Source: Chloroflexota bacterium (GTDB taxonomy: Bacteria > Chloroflexota > Anaerolineae > UBA4142). Taken from it: a stretch of 47,452 nucleotides of DNA. Shown in pieces: positions 7,685 to 16,143 of the stretch (its first letter is position 1; each line of letters opens with the position of its first letter). The DNA lies in NCBI GenBank assembly GCA_016223105.1, contig JACRPR010000003.1, forward strand, positions 1-47,452, in the 5' to 3' direction. The notes below the pieces were generated by a model. That model saw only the letters and a program-made list of their open reading frames with translations. It was not told where the DNA came from and did not search any database. The position numbers were made by a program, and so were the translations under genes.

Positions 7685-8704
7685 ATGGCTGGGCAAAATC
7701 CGTGGGAACAATCGCCGGATGAAGGATACTGGCGCGCGTTGTTAGGCGACACAAGCGCGAAACCATCTGCCGATGGCGCACCCGCGCCCGACCCGCTCGC
7801 GACCGGCATCAGCACACCGGAAACCGGTTGGGCGCTCGCCGAAAAAAGTTACACGCAAGGCGACACGTTGGAATTGCGCGTCGTCAGTCATAATCGCGGC
7901 GGCTTGCTCGTTGACCTGGGCGGTTTGCATGGCTTTGTCCCGGCATCGCAACTCGCCGCGTTTCCACGCAACATTAGCGAAGACGCGCGCACGCAAGAAC
8001 TCGCGCGCTATGTGAACACGATGCTCCGGCTCAAAGTGATCGAGTTTGAACGCGCGCGCAATCGGTTGATTCTTTCCGAACGCATCGTCAATCCGCCGGT
8101 CTCGCGGATGGAGCAATTGCTCGCGGCGATTCAACCGCAACAAACGCGTCCTGGGATCGTTCGTAACGTAACCCATTTCGGCGCGTTCATTGATCTCGGC
8201 GGCGTCGAAGGATTGATTCACGTTTCCGAACTCGCGTGGGAGTACGTCAAACATCCGCGCGATTTGTTGACGCCCGGCCAACAAGTGCAAGTGTACGTCG
8301 TCGAAGTCAATCGCGAACAAAAACGCGTCGCGTGTTCGCTCAAACGACTCACGCCCAATCCGTGGACGGATCTCGCGGCGCACCTGCGCCCGGGCGATTG
8401 GGTTAACGGCGTCGTTACCAGCGTCGTGCCATTCGGCGCGTTCGTTCGCATCGCGAACGGCGTTGAGGGCTTGGTTCATTCGTCCGAGTTAGCCGAAGGT
8501 CATTTTTTGCATCCGCGCGATGTCGTGCAAGAAGGTCAAGCCGTGCGCGCGCGCGTGCTGGAAATTGATTCCGCACAGAGACGCGTCAAACTCAGTTTGC
8601 GCGAGCAAAATAATGCCGGCGCGCGCGGCAAAGCGGGCGCCGATCTGATGCCGCCGCCGCCGGATGCCGGTTATTGGAAGAGTCTCGCGGAATCGGGAAT
8701 GTAA
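7685..8704 (+). CDS. Triple S1-domain RNA-binding protein
   Basis: 339 residues with three S1 (OB-fold) repeats at roughly residues 55-140, 150-225 and 235-310. The second and third carry the classical RNVTHFGAFIDLGGVEGLIHVSEL and SVVPFGAFVRIANGVEGLVH patterns. It resembles ribosomal protein S1-like factors and is expected to bind mRNA or the 30S subunit. Strong GGAGG site eight bases upstream. Both ends carry the same short motif, PDEGYWRALL near residue 10 and PDAGYWKSLAE at the C terminus, outside the S1 folds. The stop is directly followed by the ftsK ATG. Confidence 0.9.
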   Translation: MAGQNPWEQSPDEGYWRALLGDTSAKPSADGAPAPDPLATGISTPETGWALAEKSYTQGDTLELRVVSHNRGGLLVDLGGLHGFVPASQLAAFPRNISEDARTQELARYVNTMLRLKVIEFERARNRLILSERIVNPPVSRMEQLLAAIQPQQTRPGIVRNVTHFGAFIDLGGVEGLIHVSELAWEYVKHPRDLLTPGQQVQVYVVEVNREQKRVACSLKRLTPNPWTDLAAHLRPGDWVNGVVTSVVPFGAFVRIANGVEGLVHSSELAEGHFLHPRDVVQEGQAVRARVLEIDSAQRRVKLSLREQNNAGARGKAGADLMPPPPDAGYWKSLAESGM

Positions 8705-10960
8705 ATGCCCGCGAAAAAATCCAAAGAAGAAAAAAAATCTTTTTGGTCACGTCTGGCTGAAAAAATTACGCCGAAGGTGCAACGCGAACTTGCCGGGATC
8801 GCGTTGCTTCTCTTTGGCGTGTTCACCTTGCCCAGCATTTTACATCTCGCGTTCGGCGCGGTCGGCGAGGCGTGGGCGAAAATTTTGTTTACGCTTTTTG
8901 GCTGGGGCGCGTACGCGTTGCCGGTCCTCGCGTTTATCGCGAGCGCGTTGCTCGTGCGCCGCGGCGCGAATCAGCACGTTGAAATCGCGTGGGGTCGCCT
9001 TCTCGCAATTGAAATTTTGTTTGCCGTAATTCTCGCGCTCGTCCATCTTACCACGCCCGCGTTGGACGCGGGCGTGCTCGCGGAAAAAGGCGAGTACGGC
9101 GGATTTGTCGGTTGGGCGATCAGCGGCAATTTGCAAGCGGCAATGGGCGCGACCGGCACGCGCATTTTGTTGATCGCGCTTGCGGTCGCGATGTTGCCGG
9201 GCGTTTTCGGAATGAACGCGACGCGCTTGCGCGCGTGGAGCGATTCACTCGCGCAACGCGCGCGCGCGGATCAATCGCCGCGACCGACTCCGCCCCTGCC
9301 GCGCCCCGCGCCGATCAAAGCACCGGCAAAACCGGAAGCCGGCGCGCCCGCGTCCGCCTCCGACGCGCGCCCGGTGTTTGGCAACAAACCGCCGCAAGTG
9401 GTCATGCAACCGCGCTTGCCACTGAAACCGGCGGGGCATCAAATTATTTTAACGCCGCGCAATCGTCCGCGCCGCCGCGGCAACGCATTGCCGCCGGTGG
9501 ATTTGCTCGACACCTCGAACGAAGCCAAGTACGGCGAGACCGACGCGAATCGCAAAGCGCGCGTGATCGAAGAGACGCTCGCGAATTTTGGCGTGCCGGT
9601 CAAAGTCGTCGAGATCAACGCGGGACCGACGATCACACAATTCGGACTCGAACCTGGTTTTGTCGAACGGCGCGGCACCGACGGACAAATTCGTCAACGC
9701 AAAATTTCCGTCAACCGCATCTCGACGTATCAACACGATCTCGAGCTCGCGCTCTCCGCCGCGCCGATTCGCATCGAAGCGCCCGTCCCAGGTCGCGCGA
9801 TTGTCGGCATCGAGGTTCCGAATGAATTCGTGTCGCTCGTGTCCTTGCGCGGCGTGCTCGAAAGTGAAGCGTACAAAAAGAAAAAATTGCCGCTCAAGAT
9901 CGCGCTGGGGCGCGATGTGTCCGGCATCGGCGTCATCGCGGATCTCGGCGCGATGCCGCATTTGCTCATCGCGGGCGCGACCGGCTCTGGCACATCGGTG
10001 TGCGTCAACACGATCATCGCGTGTATGCTGATCAACAATTCGCCGGACGATTTACGCTTTGTGATGGTGGATCCGAAACGCGTCGAGCTGACGCCGTTCA
10101 ACGGAATTCCGCATTTGATCGGTCCCGTCGTTACGAATGTTGAAGAAGTTGTTTCGGCTCTGCGTTGGGTCGTGCGCGAAATGGACCAACGTTTTTCCTT
10201 GTTCGCGAAAGAACGCGTCCGCAACATTGACGCGTTCAACGAAAAAATGGACAAGGAAAACGGCGAACACAAAATGCCGTACCTCGTCGTGTTGATTGAC
10301 GAACTCGCGGACCTGATGCTCGCCGCGCCGGACGAAACCGAAAAACATTTGACGCGGCTCGCGCAAATGGCGCGCGCGACCGGCATTCACATCGTCATCG
10401 CGACGCAACGTCCGTCGGTGGATGTCGTGACCGGGTTGATCAAAGCGAATTTTCCATCGCGCATTTCGTTCGCGGTAACGAGCAGTGTGGATTCGCGCGT
10501 CGTGCTCGACGCGGTCGGCGCGGAAAAATTGCTCGGCAAAGGCGATATGTTGTATATGGCGAGCGATTCGTCAAAGTTGTCGCGCTTGCAAGGATGTTTT
10601 GTTTCGGATGACGAACTCGCGCGGATGGTGCATTTCTGGCGCGAAAAAGCGATCACCGATCTGCGCGAGATCGCGCTCGAGCCGCCGTGGAAATCGCTCG
10701 GCGCTGTCAAAGAAAATGGCGACGAAGCATTGATCGCGCAAGCCGTCGAAATCGCGCGCGAGTTTGATCGCACTTCGATTTCTTTTTTACAACGCAAACT
10801 CGGCATCGGTTATCCGCGCGCCGCGCGCTTGATGGATCAACTCGAAGAGCGCGGCATCGTCGGACCGGAAGAAGGCGGCGGCAAACCGCGCGCGGTGTTG
10901 ATTCACGACGGCGATGTAAAAAATTTTGAAACCGAAGAAACGCCCAAAAAGAAAAAATAA
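8705..10960 (+). CDS. ftsK: FtsK/SpoIIIE DNA translocase with altered Walker A
   Basis: 751 residues: about four membrane helices (30-175), a Pro-rich linker (185-260), a motor domain with DANRKARVIEETLANFGV, LGRDVSG and Walker B LVVLIDELADLM, and a C-terminal winged-helix gamma domain (about 675-740, TSISFLQRKLGIGYPRAARL). It pumps DNA at division. The P-loop reads GATGSGTSVCVN: the invariant lysine is Thr430 (codon ACA at 9992-9994), one base from AAA. All other motor motifs look intact, so this is either a sequencing error, a recent mutation or a specialised variant. The ATG follows the upstream stop without a gap. Confidence 0.93.
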   Translation: MPAKKSKEEKKSFWSRLAEKITPKVQRELAGIALLLFGVFTLPSILHLAFGAVGEAWAKILFTLFGWGAYALPVLAFIASALLVRRGANQHVEIAWGRLLAIEILFAVILALVHLTTPALDAGVLAEKGEYGGFVGWAISGNLQAAMGATGTRILLIALAVAMLPGVFGMNATRLRAWSDSLAQRARADQSPRPTPPLPRPAPIKAPAKPEAGAPASASDARPVFGNKPPQVVMQPRLPLKPAGHQIILTPRNRPRRRGNALPPVDLLDTSNEAKYGETDANRKARVIEETLANFGVPVKVVEINAGPTITQFGLEPGFVERRGTDGQIRQRKISVNRISTYQHDLELALSAAPIRIEAPVPGRAIVGIEVPNEFVSLVSLRGVLESEAYKKKKLPLKIALGRDVSGIGVIADLGAMPHLLIAGATGSGTSVCVNTIIACMLINNSPDDLRFVMVDPKRVELTPFNGIPHLIGPVVTNVEEVVSALRWVVREMDQRFSLFAKERVRNIDAFNEKMDKENGEHKMPYLVVLIDELADLMLAAPDETEKHLTRLAQMARATGIHIVIATQRPSVDVVTGLIKANFPSRISFAVTSSVDSRVVLDAVGAEKLLGKGDMLYMASDSSKLSRLQGCFVSDDELARMVHFWREKAITDLREIALEPPWKSLGAVKENGDEALIAQAVEIAREFDRTSISFLQRKLGIGYPRAARLMDQLEERGIVGPEEGGGKPRAVLIHDGDVKNFETEETPKKKK

Positions 10961-10964
10961 CGAC

Positions 10965-11073
10965 TGTGGCATTGCGAGCAGTTTGTGCGAAGCAATCCCC
11001 AACATTGATCGTACGAAAAGTTTGGTGGCGATTGCTTCGTCGGCGCAAAACCCCTCCTCTCAATGACGCCACA
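10965..11073. repeat. Degenerate TCATTGCGAG palindrome
   Basis: Large imperfect hairpin bounded by TGTGGCATTGCGAG and CTCAATGACGCCACA, with internal GCGAAGCAATCC and GGCGATTGCTTCG arms. The core matches the three MITE copies at 15951, 41006 and 47305, but their GTAA ends and the 8-bp target duplication are absent here. It fills the ftsK-infA gap. Confidence 0.75.
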
Positions 11074-11093
11074 AAAAAAGGATCGGAGGATGT

Positions 11094-11348
11094 ATGGCTC
11101 GACCTAGACAAATGCAAGACGAGAAAAAACAAAAAAAAGATGTGATCGAAGCGGAGGGGACGATTACCGAAGCGCTCCCCAACGCGATGTTTCGCGTGCA
11201 ACTCGAAAGCGGGCACAACGTGCTCGCGCACATCTCCGGCAAAATGCGGATGTATTACATTCGCATCCTGCTCGGCGATCGCGTAACCGTCGAGTTGTCG
11301 CCGTACGATTTGACGCGCGGGCGCATCACGTATCGTTTCAAAAAGTAG
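11094..11348 (+). CDS. infA: Translation initiation factor IF-1
   Basis: 84-residue OB-fold protein that occupies the ribosomal A site during initiation. Seen: [63 protein letters not shown], all diagnostic. It is about twelve residues longer than usual because of a charged N-terminal extension ([15 protein letters not shown]). GGAGG lies just before the ATG. A small GAGACG/CGTCTC hairpin follows the stop but without a T-run. Confidence 0.95.
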   Translation: MARPRQMQDEKKQKKDVIEAEGTITEALPNAMFRVQLESGHNVLAHISGKMRMYYIRILLGDRVTVELSPYDLTRGRITYRFKK

Positions 11349-11402
11349 AGACGTTCGTGAACCGTCTCCAATGATTTTGATTTTCAAATTCGGCTATCTT
11401 CT

Positions 11403-11462
11403 GGAGTCGAGCGTTTACGCGGTGGCTTGCTCGGACAAACATCCCGCTGAAGCGTCGAGTCC
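11403..11462 (+). repeat. GGAGTCGAG hairpin repeat, copy B
   Basis: Starts GGAGTCGAGCGTTTACGCGG and ends CCCGCTGAAGCGTCGAGTCC. It lies in the 190-base infA-MEMO gap and is bracketed by a 16-base exact direct repeat GATTTTGATTTTCAAA at 11373-11388 and 11487-11502. Confidence 0.82.
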
Positions 11463-11538
11463 AGACATTGCGAACAGTTCATTTTTGATTTTGATTTTCA
11501 AAAATTATCAGAGACGCGTCCTGGTGTGAGGTTTCGCG

Positions 11539-12423
11539 ATGAACGGTTCACCGATTGATTCGCGTTTGATTCGCAAGTCGCCGATTGCGGGACGCTGGTA
11601 TCCCGGTTCTGCCGACGAATTACAAACGACGGTTGACGATTATCTGGCGCGCGCAGAATTTTTTCCGACGGAAGATGAACTCATCGCTTTAATTTCTCCG
11701 CATGCCGGTTATCCTTATTCGGGCGCGACTGCCGCGCACGCGTATCGTCAACTGACAAATCAAAAATTCGACACGGTCGTTTTGATGGGACCCAGCCATT
11801 ACGACGATTTTGGCGCGGTCGCGATCAGCGCGAAAAAATTTTACGCGACGCCGCTCGGCGCGCTTGAACTCGACCAGGATTTAATCGCGCGCCTCGCGCA
11901 CAAAATCGCGTTGACGCCGGTCGAACGCGATCGCGAACACTCGCTCGAAATTCAACTCCCCTTTTTGCAACGCGCGCTCGGCAATTTCAAACTCGTGCCG
12001 TTGATGCTGTCCGTACCGTTTTACATCGTCGGCGCGCGCGCGCTCGAAACGTGCGAATCGCTCGCCACCGCGCTCGCGGAAATCACGCGCGACGCGCGCG
12101 TGCTGTTCGTCGCGAGCTCCGATCTCTCGCATCTCCTCGATTACAGCGCGGTCAAAAAATTTGACGCGCGATTCGAGGAATTGCTCGCGGCGTTTGATCT
12201 TCCCGCACTCGCGAATTATATGTGGCAGACCGGCGAATGTCGCGCGTGCGGCGACGCGCCGATCATCACCGCGTTGCTCGCGGCGCGCGCGCTCGGCGCG
12301 GATCGCGTGCGCGTTTTACAGCGCACCAACTCAGCCGATGCAACCGGCGAACGTGCGCGCGCCGATTATGTTGTCGGCTATCTCGCGGCGGCGGTGTATA
12401 AATCGAAATCGGCCGGTGTGTGA
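11539..12423 (+). CDS. MEMO1-family protein (AmmeMemoRadiSam system protein B type)
   Basis: 294 residues, full-length for the family. Seen: SPIAGRWYPGSADEL at the start, the metal-site-like ISPHAGYPYSGATAA, VVLMGPSHYDDFG, REHSLEIQLPFLQ, FVASSDLSHLLDY and CRACGDAPIITALLAARALG. The fold resembles aromatic dioxygenases; related proteins occur in AMMECR1-MEMO-radical SAM clusters, but neither partner is present here, so the function is open. The stop overlaps the start of the MNT-HEPN gene (TGATG), suggesting coupled translation. Confidence 0.88.
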   Translation: MNGSPIDSRLIRKSPIAGRWYPGSADELQTTVDDYLARAEFFPTEDELIALISPHAGYPYSGATAAHAYRQLTNQKFDTVVLMGPSHYDDFGAVAISAKKFYATPLGALELDQDLIARLAHKIALTPVERDREHSLEIQLPFLQRALGNFKLVPLMLSVPFYIVGARALETCESLATALAEITRDARVLFVASSDLSHLLDYSAVKKFDARFEELLAAFDLPALANYMWQTGECRACGDAPIITALLAARALGADRVRVLQRTNSADATGERARADYVVGYLAAAVYKSKSAGV

Positions 12424-13292
12424 TGGAGTCAGGTCGAAGCAAACGAACCTTGCGCGAAGTGAACGCGCCTTATTTGATCGGCGACAAACGCGCGGCGTTG
12501 ACGAATTTCCTCGCGCGCCTCGAAGCGGAATACGGCGACGATGTTTGGCGCGTCATTTTATTTGGCTCGCAAACGCGCGGTGACGCGGATCCCGAATCGG
12601 ATGTGGATTTGCTCGTCGTCGCGCGCGGCGATTTGGAAAACGCGCGGCGCGTCAATCAGTGGTGTCAGCAAAATCATTCACCCTGGGTTTCGGAAATTGT
12701 AATTTCGGAGCAAGAGTATCAAAACGATCAGCGATTAAAACTACCGTTCTATGTTACTGTGCGTCGCGAAGGAATCGAATTGTGGGATCAACAAGCCCGC
12801 GCGATTGAAGAACACCAAACGCCGCTTGATTTCATCGAAGGAGAACCCCGCATGTTGACGTTGGAAACTATCGAAACGATTCGTATCTATCTCAGCAATT
12901 TGCGCGAGCAACGCGACGAAGCATCCACGTTGGCGAATGTCGCGCATTGGCGTGGCGCGATTTCGCATTTGTATTACGCCGCGTTTTACATCACGACCGC
13001 CGCGCTCTATACGGTCAACATCGTGCGCGGCAAACACAAAGGCGTGTTCGATGCGATCAATCAATTCCTGGTTAAACCTGATTTGCTCGAACCGGAATAT
13101 CGCGATATTTACAAACGCTTGATGGAAGGTCGCTTGAACGTGGACTATCGTCCGCAAAAACGCATCGCCGGTGAAAAAATTTTGGGCGATGACGAACTCA
13201 GGCAACTTTATTACGATGGCGAACGGTACATCGAAAAGTTACAACAATTCCTGTTTGATCGCGGCATAATCAAAACAGATTTTGACGGATAA
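12423..13292 (+). CDS. Fused MNT nucleotidyltransferase-HEPN protein
   Basis: About 289 residues. The N-terminal half is an MNT domain (WRVILFGSQTRGDADPE then SDVDLLVV, GS and DxD intact, residues about 40-65). After a linker near residue 135 (EGEPRMLTLETIE) comes a HEPN domain with GAISHLYYAAFYITTAALYT, KHKGVFDAINQFLVKPDLLEPEY and a C-terminal helix YIEKLQQFLFDRG. Fusion of the two usual partners in one chain supports their working together; here toxin and modifier would be made in equal amounts. The ATG at 12423 is chosen; a GTG one codon earlier is possible. No good Shine-Dalgarno site, consistent with coupling to the MEMO gene. Confidence 0.85.
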   Translation: MESGRSKRTLREVNAPYLIGDKRAALTNFLARLEAEYGDDVWRVILFGSQTRGDADPESDVDLLVVARGDLENARRVNQWCQQNHSPWVSEIVISEQEYQNDQRLKLPFYVTVRREGIELWDQQARAIEEHQTPLDFIEGEPRMLTLETIETIRIYLSNLREQRDEASTLANVAHWRGAISHLYYAAFYITTAALYTVNIVRGKHKGVFDAINQFLVKPDLLEPEYRDIYKRLMEGRLNVDYRPQKRIAGEKILGDDELRQLYYDGERYIEKLQQFLFDRGIIKTDFDG

Positions 13293-13298
13293 CAAATT

Positions 13299-13351
13299 GT
13301 AGGGGCGAAGCATCCTTCGACTACGCTCACGCGAAGCGTGCTTGCCCCTAC
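13299..13351. repeat. GTAGGGGCGAAGC hairpin repeat
   Basis: Inverted repeat from GTAGGGGCGAAGCATCC to GCTTGCCCCTAC, nearly identical to 46135-46188 including the CTTCGACTACGCTCACG centre. It occupies the gap before priA. Confidence 0.8.
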
Positions 13352-13367
13352 AAAATAATTTTTCAAA

Positions 13368-15941
13368 ATGCGATACGCGCAAATTGTCGTCAACACGCCG
13401 CTCGGCGTAACCCAGGCGCGCGAGGAAGGCGTGCCGCTCGCGGAATCATTGCGCGAGCGCGCGTTCACGTACTCGATCCCCGATCATCTCGCCGACACAC
13501 TCGCGGTCGGACAACTCGTGTGGGTGCCATTCGGTACGCGGCGCTTGCAAGGCGTCGTGATCGGTTTGAGTAAAACATCGCCGGTTGCGGAAACAAAAAA
13601 TGTTGACGAGATCGTTGACCCGCGTCCGCTCCTCTCCGCAATTCATCTCGACCTCGCGCGCTGGCTCGCGCGCACGTACCTCTGTTCGCTCAACGACGCG
13701 ATTCAATTGATGGTGCCGATTGGCGTCGAGCAGACGCCAAAAATTTTTCTCGCGCTCGATGCGAACGCGCCGCGCGATCAATTGACCGACAAGCAAGCCG
13801 CGCTCGTCGCGCTGTTCGCGGACAAATCGGAAATCGAACTCGGCGATATTCCGCGCGATCTGCGCGGCGCGATTGACGCGCTTGCGCGGCGCGCGATCAT
13901 CATCAAGCGCACTGTCGTTCCGCCGCCGCGCGCGAAACCGCGCCGCGTAAAATTCGCGCGCCTCGTCAATGCCGACGCGCTCGATCTGCTCAAGCCGCAC
14001 GATTTGCGCGGGATGGAACGCTACAAAGCGATTCTTGATTTTCTCGCGAACGAAGACGGCGCGGTCTGGGTCAGCGCGCTGTACGCGGCGACGGATTGCA
14101 CGCTCGCGCATTTACGCAAACTCGAAACACTCGGCGCAATCGCGCTCGAAGAAGACGAGTTACTGCGCGATTCGCTTGCGGGCAAAACGTTCGATGTCGT
14201 CGCGCCGCCGCAACTCACGTCGGAACAACAAGCCGCGTGGGACGCGATCAAATCGAGAATTCGGAATTCAGAATTCAGAATTCAGAATTCAGAATCTCCA
14301 ATAACCAATTACCAATTACCACTTACCTTTCTTTTACATGGCGTAACCGGCTCCGGCAAAACCGAAATTTATTTGCGCGCGCTCGATGAAATTTTGAAGC
14401 AGGGCAAGCAAGGCATTGTCCTGGTGCCGGAAATTTCGCTGACGCCGCAAACGATTCGTCGGTTCGGCGCGCGTTTTCCAAATCGCATCGCGGTTGTACA
14501 CTCGAAACTTTCGGAAGGCGAACGCTTTGACACCTGGCGCCGTTGTCGCGACGGCAAGGTGGACATTGTGATCGGCGCGCGCTCGGCGTTGTTCGCGCCG
14601 CTCCCGCGTCTCGGCTTGATCGTGTTGGACGAGGAACACGACCCGGCATTCAAGCAGGAAACGGTGCCGCACTATCATGCGCGCGAGACCGCGCTTGAAC
14701 TCGCGCGGCGCGTCGGCGCGCTGGTGATCCTGGGAAGCGCGACGCCCGATCTCGAAACGTACTATCGCGCGACGCGCGGCGAATTTACTCTGCTCGAAAT
14801 GCCCAAGCGCGTGATGGGACACGCGCAAGTGATCGCGAACGAAATCGCGGAGTTTCAAGTGCCCGCGCGCAAATTACGCGTCCACAAACTCGACGCCGAC
14901 GCGCGCTATCTCGATCTGCCGCCCATCGAAATCGTGGATTTGCGCGCGGAGTTGAAAGCCGGCAATCGTTCGATGTTTTCGCGCGCGCTTCAACGCGAAC
15001 TCGCGCGCGTGCTCGCCGCAAAAGAGCAAGCGATTTTATTTCTCAATCGGCGCGGCACCGCGACATTTATCTTGTGTCGCGATTGCGGCAACGTGTTCAA
15101 ATGTCGCCGCTGTGATAATCCGATGACGTATCACGGCACCGGCGATCAACTTGTCTGTCATCATTGCAATCGCCGCGATCGCGTGCCGACGAAATGTCCG
15201 CAGTGCGGCGGCGCGCGCATTCGCTTTTTCGGCATCGGCACGGAAAAAGTGCAAGCCGAAATCCAAACGTTGTTTCCGCACGCGCGCACGCAACGCTGGG
15301 ACTGGGATGTAACGCAAGGCAAAGACGCGCACGAAGGGATTCTCGAAAATTTTATTCATCGCCGCGCGGATATTTTGATCGGGACACAAATGATCGCGAA
15401 GGGGTTGGACTTGCCGTTCGTTACGCTCGTCGGCGTGATCAGCGCGGACACGTCGCTCAACCTGCCGGATTTTCGCGCGGCGGAACGCGCGTTTCAATTG
15501 CTCGCGCAGGTCGCGGGGCGCGCGGGGCGCAGTATTCTCGGCGGCAAAGTGATCGCGCAAACGTACAGCCCGGACCATTACGCGATCCAAGCCGCGTCCC
15601 AGCACGATTATCGCGCGTTCTATGATCGCGAGATCGCGTTTCGGCGCGAGCAAGGATACCCGCCGTTCAATCGGTTGATTCGTTTGTTGTACACGCATCC
15701 GAACGAAAAAAAAGCGCAAGCCGAAACCGCGCGCGTGCATCACGCTTTGACGACGCGCCTCGCGCAACGCGGCTTGCCCGCGCTCGATCTGATCGGACCT
15801 GCGCCGGCATTTTTCCACAAAGAGCGCGGACAGTTTCGCTATCAAATTATTTTGCGCGGGCGCGATCCGCACGCGCTTGTCGCGGACATTGCACTGCCGT
15901 TCGGTTGGCGCGTGGACGTGGATCCGGTGAGCGTGTTGTAA
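13368..15941 (+). CDS. priA: Primosomal protein N' (replication restart helicase)
   Basis: 857 residues. Superfamily 2 helicase that reloads the replisome at stalled forks. Seen: N-terminal 3'-end-binding region (YAQIVVNTPLGV, VWVPFGTRRLQGVVIG), Walker A GVTGSGKTEIYLRA (about residue 328), LIVLDEEHD, LGSATPDLETY, the zinc cysteines CRDCGNVFKCRRC and CHHCNRR plus CPQCGG, and GTQMIAKGLD. Between AAWDAIKS and the Walker A strand lies an insert of about 23 residues (RIRNSEFRIQNSE then SPITNYQLPL) encoded by a heptamer repeat array. The frame is preserved, so the protein is probably functional. No strong Shine-Dalgarno site before the ATG. Confidence 0.95.
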   Translation: MRYAQIVVNTPLGVTQAREEGVPLAESLRERAFTYSIPDHLADTLAVGQLVWVPFGTRRLQGVVIGLSKTSPVAETKNVDEIVDPRPLLSAIHLDLARWLARTYLCSLNDAIQLMVPIGVEQTPKIFLALDANAPRDQLTDKQAALVALFADKSEIELGDIPRDLRGAIDALARRAIIIKRTVVPPPRAKPRRVKFARLVNADALDLLKPHDLRGMERYKAILDFLANEDGAVWVSALYAATDCTLAHLRKLETLGAIALEEDELLRDSLAGKTFDVVAPPQLTSEQQAAWDAIKSRIRNSEFRIQNSESPITNYQLPLTFLLHGVTGSGKTEIYLRALDEILKQGKQGIVLVPEISLTPQTIRRFGARFPNRIAVVHSKLSEGERFDTWRRCRDGKVDIVIGARSALFAPLPRLGLIVLDEEHDPAFKQETVPHYHARETALELARRVGALVILGSATPDLETYYRATRGEFTLLEMPKRVMGHAQVIANEIAEFQVPARKLRVHKLDADARYLDLPPIEIVDLRAELKAGNRSMFSRALQRELARVLAAKEQAILFLNRRGTATFILCRDCGNVFKCRRCDNPMTYHGTGDQLVCHHCNRRDRVPTKCPQCGGARIRFFGIGTEKVQAEIQTLFPHARTQRWDWDVTQGKDAHEGILENFIHRRADILIGTQMIAKGLDLPFVTLVGVISADTSLNLPDFRAAERAFQLLAQVAGRAGRSILGGKVIAQTYSPDHYAIQAASQHDYRAFYDREIAFRREQGYPPFNRLIRLLYTHPNEKKAQAETARVHHALTTRLAQRGLPALDLIGPAPAFFHKERGQFRYQIILRGRDPHALVADIALPFGWRVDVDPVSVL
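14257..14327 (+). repeat. Inverted heptamer array 3, inside priA
   Basis: Five units GAATTCG/GAATTCA, a junction, then four units of the CCAATTA type. It is translated as part of PriA just upstream of the Walker A motif. The unit length of seven matches the three intergenic arrays. Confidence 0.85.
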
Positions 15942-15950
15942 ACTAAAAAT

Positions 15951-16083
15951 GTAACCGTTCAGGTGTCATTGCGAGGAGCGGTTTTTGCGACGAAGCAATC
16001 TCCGCGTTGCAAGTCCGGATCGACCAAGTCGGGGATTGCTTCGCAAAAACCGCTCGCAATGACGGATGGGGCTGAACGCTTAC
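15951..16083 (+). mobile_element. IS66-like MITE, copy 1 (133 bp)
   Basis: Ends GTAACCGTTCAGGTG and CAGCCCCATC-type/GAACGCTTAC form terminal inverted repeats; the interior is a second palindrome (GTCATTGCGAGGAGCG with CGCTCGCAATGAC). It is flanked by perfect 8-bp direct repeats CTAAAAAT at 15943-15950 and 16084-16091. No coding capacity. 5'-GTAA ends plus 8-bp duplications are the hallmark of IS66-family transposition (family knowledge). Confidence 0.85.
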
Positions 16084-16143
16084 CTAAAAATAATGGGGTA
16101 ATTTGCGCGCGCTCAAACTGTGGAGATGAAAAACATTTGCAGG

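Noticed and set aside
10965-11073. Fourth MITE copy
   Set aside because: The core matches, but GTAA ends and an 8-bp target duplication are lacking, so it is listed only as a related repeat.
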